NCBI GenBank assembly: GCA_964519345.1
Contig: CAZFKX010000011.1
Location: forward strand, 29,952-93,951
Direction: 5' to 3'
Length of the DNA stretch: 64,000 nucleotides
Source: Persephonella sp964519345
GTDB lineage: Bacteria; Aquificota; Aquificia; Aquificales; Hydrogenothermaceae
The translations under genes and the position numbers were made by a program. Positions 60,964 through 64,000 of the stretch are shown here, piece after piece; position 1 is the first letter of the stretch; every line of letters begins with the position of its first letter. Under the pieces are notes generated by a model, which saw only the letters and a program-made list of their open reading frames with translations, did not search any database and was not told the origin of the DNA.

Positions 60964-62766
60964 ATGGCGTTCGATTTAACAATTAAGTATGCCGGTGAAG
61001 GTGGTGAAGGGGTTATATCTGCAGGTGACTTCACCATGAGAGCCGCATCAAATTTAGGTTATGAGGTTGTGACATTCAAATCTTTCCCTGCTGAAATAAA
61101 AGGAGGATATGCACTTTCACAGGTTAGAATGTCTGATGAAAAGATACTATCACAGGGAGACGGTTTTAATATTCTCGTCGCTTTTAATGGTGAAGCCTAT
61201 GAGGTAAACAAACCACTGCTTAAAAAGGGAACAGTTCTCATATGGGACGGTCCAGAAGGTGGTGATTTTGAACCAGATATTGAAGAACTTGAAGCAAAAG
61301 GCGTTTTCGTTTATGCCGTACCCATGTCAAAAATAGCCAAGGAAGACGTTGGTGCGTATATCACTAAAAACGTTGTTGCTATGGCAGCAACATTTGAACT
61401 TTTCGGTTTTCCAATAGAAGTCCTAAAAGAAGAGATAACAAAAAAATTCTCCAAAAAAGGTGAAGATGTAGTTAATCTTAACTTTAAAGCTGTAGAAGCA
61501 GGAGTTAACTATGTTAAAGAAAATATCAAAAAGATAGATCCTTACAAAGTTCCAGGACCACTTCCTAAAAAGGATGTTATAATCCTTGAAGGAAATGAGG
61601 CTATAGCACTTGGAGCAGCTGCAGCTGGAGTACAAGTATTTGCAGCCTATCCAATAACACCCGCTACAACCGTAGGAAACTACCTTTCTCCAATAATACT
61701 AAAAACAGGTGGATTTGTATATCAGTCTGAAGATGAGATTTCATCAATGGCAGCTATTATTGGCTCGTCTTTTGCAGGAGCAAAATCAATGACTGCAACT
61801 TCCGGACCTGGACTATCACTGATGCAGGAATTAATAGACCTTGCGTCTATGACAGAATTACCAGTTGTTGTTGTTGACGTACAAAGGGCGGGACCATCTA
61901 CAGGAATGCCAACAAAACATGAACAGGCTGATCTTTTCGCAGCTGCTTTAGGCGGACACGGTGATGACCAGAGAGTGGTAATAGCACCTAAAAATGTTGA
62001 GGAAAATTTCTACCTGACTATAGAAGCCTTCAATCTTTCTGAGAAGTATCAACTTCCAGTTATAATGCTTACTGATGGTTCTCTTTCCCTTAGAGCTGAA
62101 GCTATACCAACTCCTGATATAAAGAAAATTAAAGAAAATCTAATAGAAAGACCTGTCGTAAGAAAAGAAGAAGTCAAACCTGAGGAGTTAGATAATCTTT
62201 TCAGATATGCGATTACTGAAAATGGAATTTCACCTGTATTCGTTCCAACAGTGTCACCTAAACCTTATACAGCCACAGGACTTGAACACGCTGAAAACTC
62301 CAGACCGAGAACAACTCCAAAAGAAAGAACTATAATGATGGATAAAAGATTTAGAAAAATAGCGAACATAGAACAGGAAAATCAGCACCTTTTAGAATGG
62401 GACTTGGGAGATCTACAGGAAGGAGAAAAAGCCGATATAGCCGTTGTAGCATGGGGGTTAACAGCATCTATTACGCAGGAAGCCGTAAAAAGACTTAGGG
62501 AAAAGGGCTATAAAATAGCGGCTTTATATCCAAAACTACTCTATCCTGTTCCAAAAAATGCACTTGAAAAACTTGCATCAATGGCGGATCAGATACTTGT
62601 ACCAGAGGCTTCATATCTTGGTCATTTTGCAAGATTTATTAAAATGTTCACAAACGTTCCTCAGGAAAAGATTGTGCAGTACAACATATACAGAGGCGAG
62701 CCTTTCATACCAGCCGAGATAGAAGAAAAAATTTTAGAATTAGTAGGACAGAAAACAAATGCTTAA
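60964..62766 (+). CDS. korA: 2-oxoglutarate:ferredoxin oxidoreductase, fused gamma-alpha subunit
   Basis: A 600-residue subunit: a gamma domain (1 to about 190, KYAGEGGEGVISAGDFTMRA, EIKGGYALSQVR) joined to the alpha domain (about 200-600, GNEAIALGAAAAGVQVFAAY then PITPATTVGNYL, TSGPGLSLMQELI and RAGPSTGMPTKHEQADL). It reductively carboxylates succinyl-CoA to 2-oxoglutarate, a key carbon-fixing step. Fusion and motifs fit the 2-oxoacid ferredoxin family with KorA-type alpha. Position beside sucCD supports 2-oxoglutarate over pyruvate as product. GGAGG lies upstream. Confidence 0.93.
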   Translation: MAFDLTIKYAGEGGEGVISAGDFTMRAASNLGYEVVTFKSFPAEIKGGYALSQVRMSDEKILSQGDGFNILVAFNGEAYEVNKPLLKKGTVLIWDGPEGGDFEPDIEELEAKGVFVYAVPMSKIAKEDVGAYITKNVVAMAATFELFGFPIEVLKEEITKKFSKKGEDVVNLNFKAVEAGVNYVKENIKKIDPYKVPGPLPKKDVIILEGNEAIALGAAAAGVQVFAAYPITPATTVGNYLSPIILKTGGFVYQSEDEISSMAAIIGSSFAGAKSMTATSGPGLSLMQELIDLASMTELPVVVVDVQRAGPSTGMPTKHEQADLFAAALGGHGDDQRVVIAPKNVEENFYLTIEAFNLSEKYQLPVIMLTDGSLSLRAEAIPTPDIKKIKENLIERPVVRKEEVKPEELDNLFRYAITENGISPVFVPTVSPKPYTATGLEHAENSRPRTTPKERTIMMDKRFRKIANIEQENQHLLEWDLGDLQEGEKADIAVVAWGLTASITQEAVKRLREKGYKIAALYPKLLYPVPKNALEKLASMADQILVPEASYLGHFARFIKMFTNVPQEKIVQYNIYRGEPFIPAEIEEKILELVGQKTNA

Positions 62767-62793
62767 CATAAATATCTTAAAAAGGAGGATTTA

Positions 62794-63723
62794 ATGATGG
62801 AATATATCAAATTAGAAGAGAAGCTCCCACCTAAGGAGTATAGGAGTGATATAGAACCAACATGGTGTCCTGGATGTGGAGATTTTGGAGTTGTGACAGC
62901 ATTAACTAAAGCTTTCTCCGAGGAAAAATTTGATCCTACAGCCATTACAATGACATCTGGAATCGGATGTTCTTCAAGACTGCCGTTATGGATGAATGCT
63001 TTTGGGATCCATACGGCTCATGGTAGAGCTCTTCCTGCAGCTGTTGGAGTTAGACTCGCAAAACCAGAAACACCAACCATAGTAACGGCGGGAGATGGTG
63101 ATATATTCTCAATAGGAATGGAGCACTTCCCTCACACAGCAAGAAAAAACTTTAATATAACATTGGTTGTTATGGACAACAGAATGTATGCTTTAACAAA
63201 AAATCAAACATCTCCAACCTCAAGGCATGGGTACAAAGGTTCTTTAAACCCTTACGGAAATATAGAGGACCCTTTCAATACGATTAAATTTGCTATCGCT
63301 TCAGGAGCAACATTTGTCGCACAGTCTTATTCAGGTAATCCAAAACACTTGGCAGACACGATTCAGGCGGCAGTTGAACACAAAGGTTTCTCATTTGTAA
63401 ATGTTCTCTCACCATGTCCTACGTTTAACAAGATAGACACATTCAAATATTACAAGGGAAGACTTATAGACATTAATAAAGAGTTAGGTCACGATCCATC
63501 AGATATGAAAGCTGCTCTTGAACTTGCATCACACGTTTTAGATGCAGATAATCCAGAACTTGAAGATGCTGAACCTTTCAAAGGCAAAAGACCTATAGGT
63601 ATATTCTACAAAGTAGAAAAAGAAACATTTGAGGAAAGAATAGCCAAACTAAAAGAAAAATTCGCTCCAAAGGATGGTAAAGAACCTGACTGGGACGAAA
63701 TACTTTCTAAATATAGACCATAA
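62794..63723 (+). CDS. korB: 2-oxoglutarate:ferredoxin oxidoreductase, beta subunit
   Basis: The thiamine-diphosphate and Fe-S subunit, 309 residues. Cys ligands occur in PTWCPGCGDFGVVTAL and GIGCSSRLPLWM; the TPP motif is AGDGDIFSIGMEHFPHTARK with MDNRMYALTKNQTSPTS. A third cluster Cys is in VLSPCPTFNK. AAGGAGG stands before two adjacent ATGs. The partner alpha subunit is 27 bases upstream. A strong terminator follows its stop codon. Confidence 0.95.
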   Translation: MMEYIKLEEKLPPKEYRSDIEPTWCPGCGDFGVVTALTKAFSEEKFDPTAITMTSGIGCSSRLPLWMNAFGIHTAHGRALPAAVGVRLAKPETPTIVTAGDGDIFSIGMEHFPHTARKNFNITLVVMDNRMYALTKNQTSPTSRHGYKGSLNPYGNIEDPFNTIKFAIASGATFVAQSYSGNPKHLADTIQAAVEHKGFSFVNVLSPCPTFNKIDTFKYYKGRLIDINKELGHDPSDMKAALELASHVLDADNPELEDAEPFKGKRPIGIFYKVEKETFEERIAKLKEKFAPKDGKEPDWDEILSKYRP

Positions 63724-63730
63724 ACATATT

Positions 63731-63754
63731 AAGGCCGCTCTTAGCGGCCTTTTT
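63731..63754 (+). terminator. Rho-independent terminator after korB
   Basis: AAGGCCGC-TCTTA-GCGGCCTT forms an 8-bp stem with a 5-base loop, followed by a T run to 63754. It closes the reductive TCA block and separates it from the rRNA operon promoters. It is the clearest intrinsic terminator in the window. Confidence 0.92.
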
Positions 63755-63768
63755 AAATAAATGAACAC

Positions 63769-63796
63769 TTGACAGCAAACATTTTAGAAATATAAT
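63769..63796 (+). promoter_or_regulatory. rRNA promoter P1
   Basis: A perfect consensus TTGACA (63769-63774) and TATAAT (63791-63796) separated by 16 bases, between the korB terminator and the 16S gene. Strength and position fit a ribosomal RNA promoter. Confidence 0.8.
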
Positions 63797-63822
63797 TAAT
63801 ATTCCTGCTTAAGATTTAAAGC

Positions 63823-63851
63823 TTGACTTTAAAAAAAAACTCACATATACT
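63823..63851 (+). promoter_or_regulatory. rRNA promoter P2
   Basis: TTGACT (63823-63828), 17-base spacer, TATACT (63846-63851). It lies 55 bases after P1, giving the tandem arrangement common for rRNA operons. A leader of about 75 bases follows, with CTGCTTTAAG near its start weakly resembling an antitermination boxA. Confidence 0.7.
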
Positions 63852-63933
63852 ACTTATCTGCTTTAAGCGGCTGAGGTAAAGGCGCTAAGGCTACATGGCA
63901 GTAGAATAGGGGGGCCAGATGTGCGGAAAGGAA

Positions 63934-64000
63934 TGAGTGGAGAGTTTGATCCTGGCTCAGCGCGAACGTTGGCGGCGCGCCTAACACATGCAAGTCGAGG
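63934..64000 (+). rRNA. 16S ribosomal RNA, 5' end (partial)
   Basis: The universal AGAGTTTGATCCTGGCTCAG begins at 63941, corresponding to E. coli position 8, so the mature 5' end is near 63934. CGCGAACG.TGGCGGCG and CCTAACACATGCAAGTCG follow. Only the first 67 bases are in the window; the gene continues to the right. Confidence 0.95.

Noticed and set aside
1..64000. CRISPR arrays, IS elements, prophage, tRNA genes
   Set aside because: No regularly spaced repeats, transposase or integrase motifs, or cloverleaf T-arm signatures were seen in any intergenic region; all gaps are under about 210 bases.
1..64000. Sigma-54 (-24/-12) promoter controlled by NtrC
   Set aside because: No convincing TGGCAC-N5-TTGC match was found in the intergenic regions; a similar string inside rpiB has the wrong spacing and context.

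Overview
This window is a dense, low-GC (about one third G+C) bacterial chromosome segment. It most likely comes from the Aquificota, family Hydrogenothermaceae (a Persephonella- or Sulfurihydrogenibium-like organism). Three things point there. Leucyl-tRNA synthetase is represented only by a separate beta subunit (16202-17065) and carbamoyl-phosphate synthase only by a separate C-terminal half (48454-50040); both splits are known in Aquificales. A complete block of reductive TCA cycle genes lies at 56334-63723. The organism has an LPS-type outer membrane (lpxC, an outer-membrane barrel protein) and flagellar genes. No IS element, prophage, CRISPR array or tRNA gene was seen. Genus assignment is inference.

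Layout. 1-9061, mainly minus strand: a TetR regulator, an envelope and regulation operon (thiC, ntrB, ntrC, TPR/SPOR lipoprotein, glycosyltransferase, flippase-like protein) and thpR. 9124-12660: a haem-motif diguanylate cyclase, a DUF501 protein and a mono-haem cytochrome/beta-barrel protein. 12793-24162: housekeeping genes (mnmG, CPBP protease, DedA, UspA, LeuRS beta, coaBC, khtTU, epmA-like, K+ channel, hemD, lpxC). 24356-26467: an unrecognised two-gene cassette, a membrane coiled-coil protein followed by a tandem HEPN-like protein with both catalytic histidines replaced. 26441-34712: an Opp-type ATPase, a DsbC-like protein, rpiB, glyA, nadK, ispF, a DUF1858 protein, recG and a ZIP transporter. 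34763-46118: three cyclic-di-GMP signalling proteins around a panC-moxR-DUF58-transglutaminase operon. 46102-56187: hisC, moeA, carB C-half, a PilZ-like protein, thiE with a 31-residue membrane peptide, a Trm112-like protein, a peptide-binding protein, a zinc-sensing diguanylate cyclase, motE, fliJ and an AhpD-like protein. 56334-63723: mdh, fumarase alpha/beta, sucCD and korAB, in the order of the reductive TCA reactions. The window ends with a strong terminator, tandem near-consensus promoters and the first bases of a 16S rRNA gene.

How the parts fit. The organism appears to fix carbon by the reductive TCA cycle. Matching palindromic sites in front of mdh and korA suggest that both ends of that block answer to one regulator. 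Five GGDEF proteins and one PilZ-like protein show heavy investment in cyclic-di-GMP signalling with haem, zinc and PAS inputs; two of their promoter regions share an identical 15-bp element. Genome packing is extreme: all ten convergent gene pairs abut or overlap. Two genes appear to start at ATT codons behind strong Shine-Dalgarno sequences, and two others look leaderless. No intergenic stretch exceeds about 210 bases.
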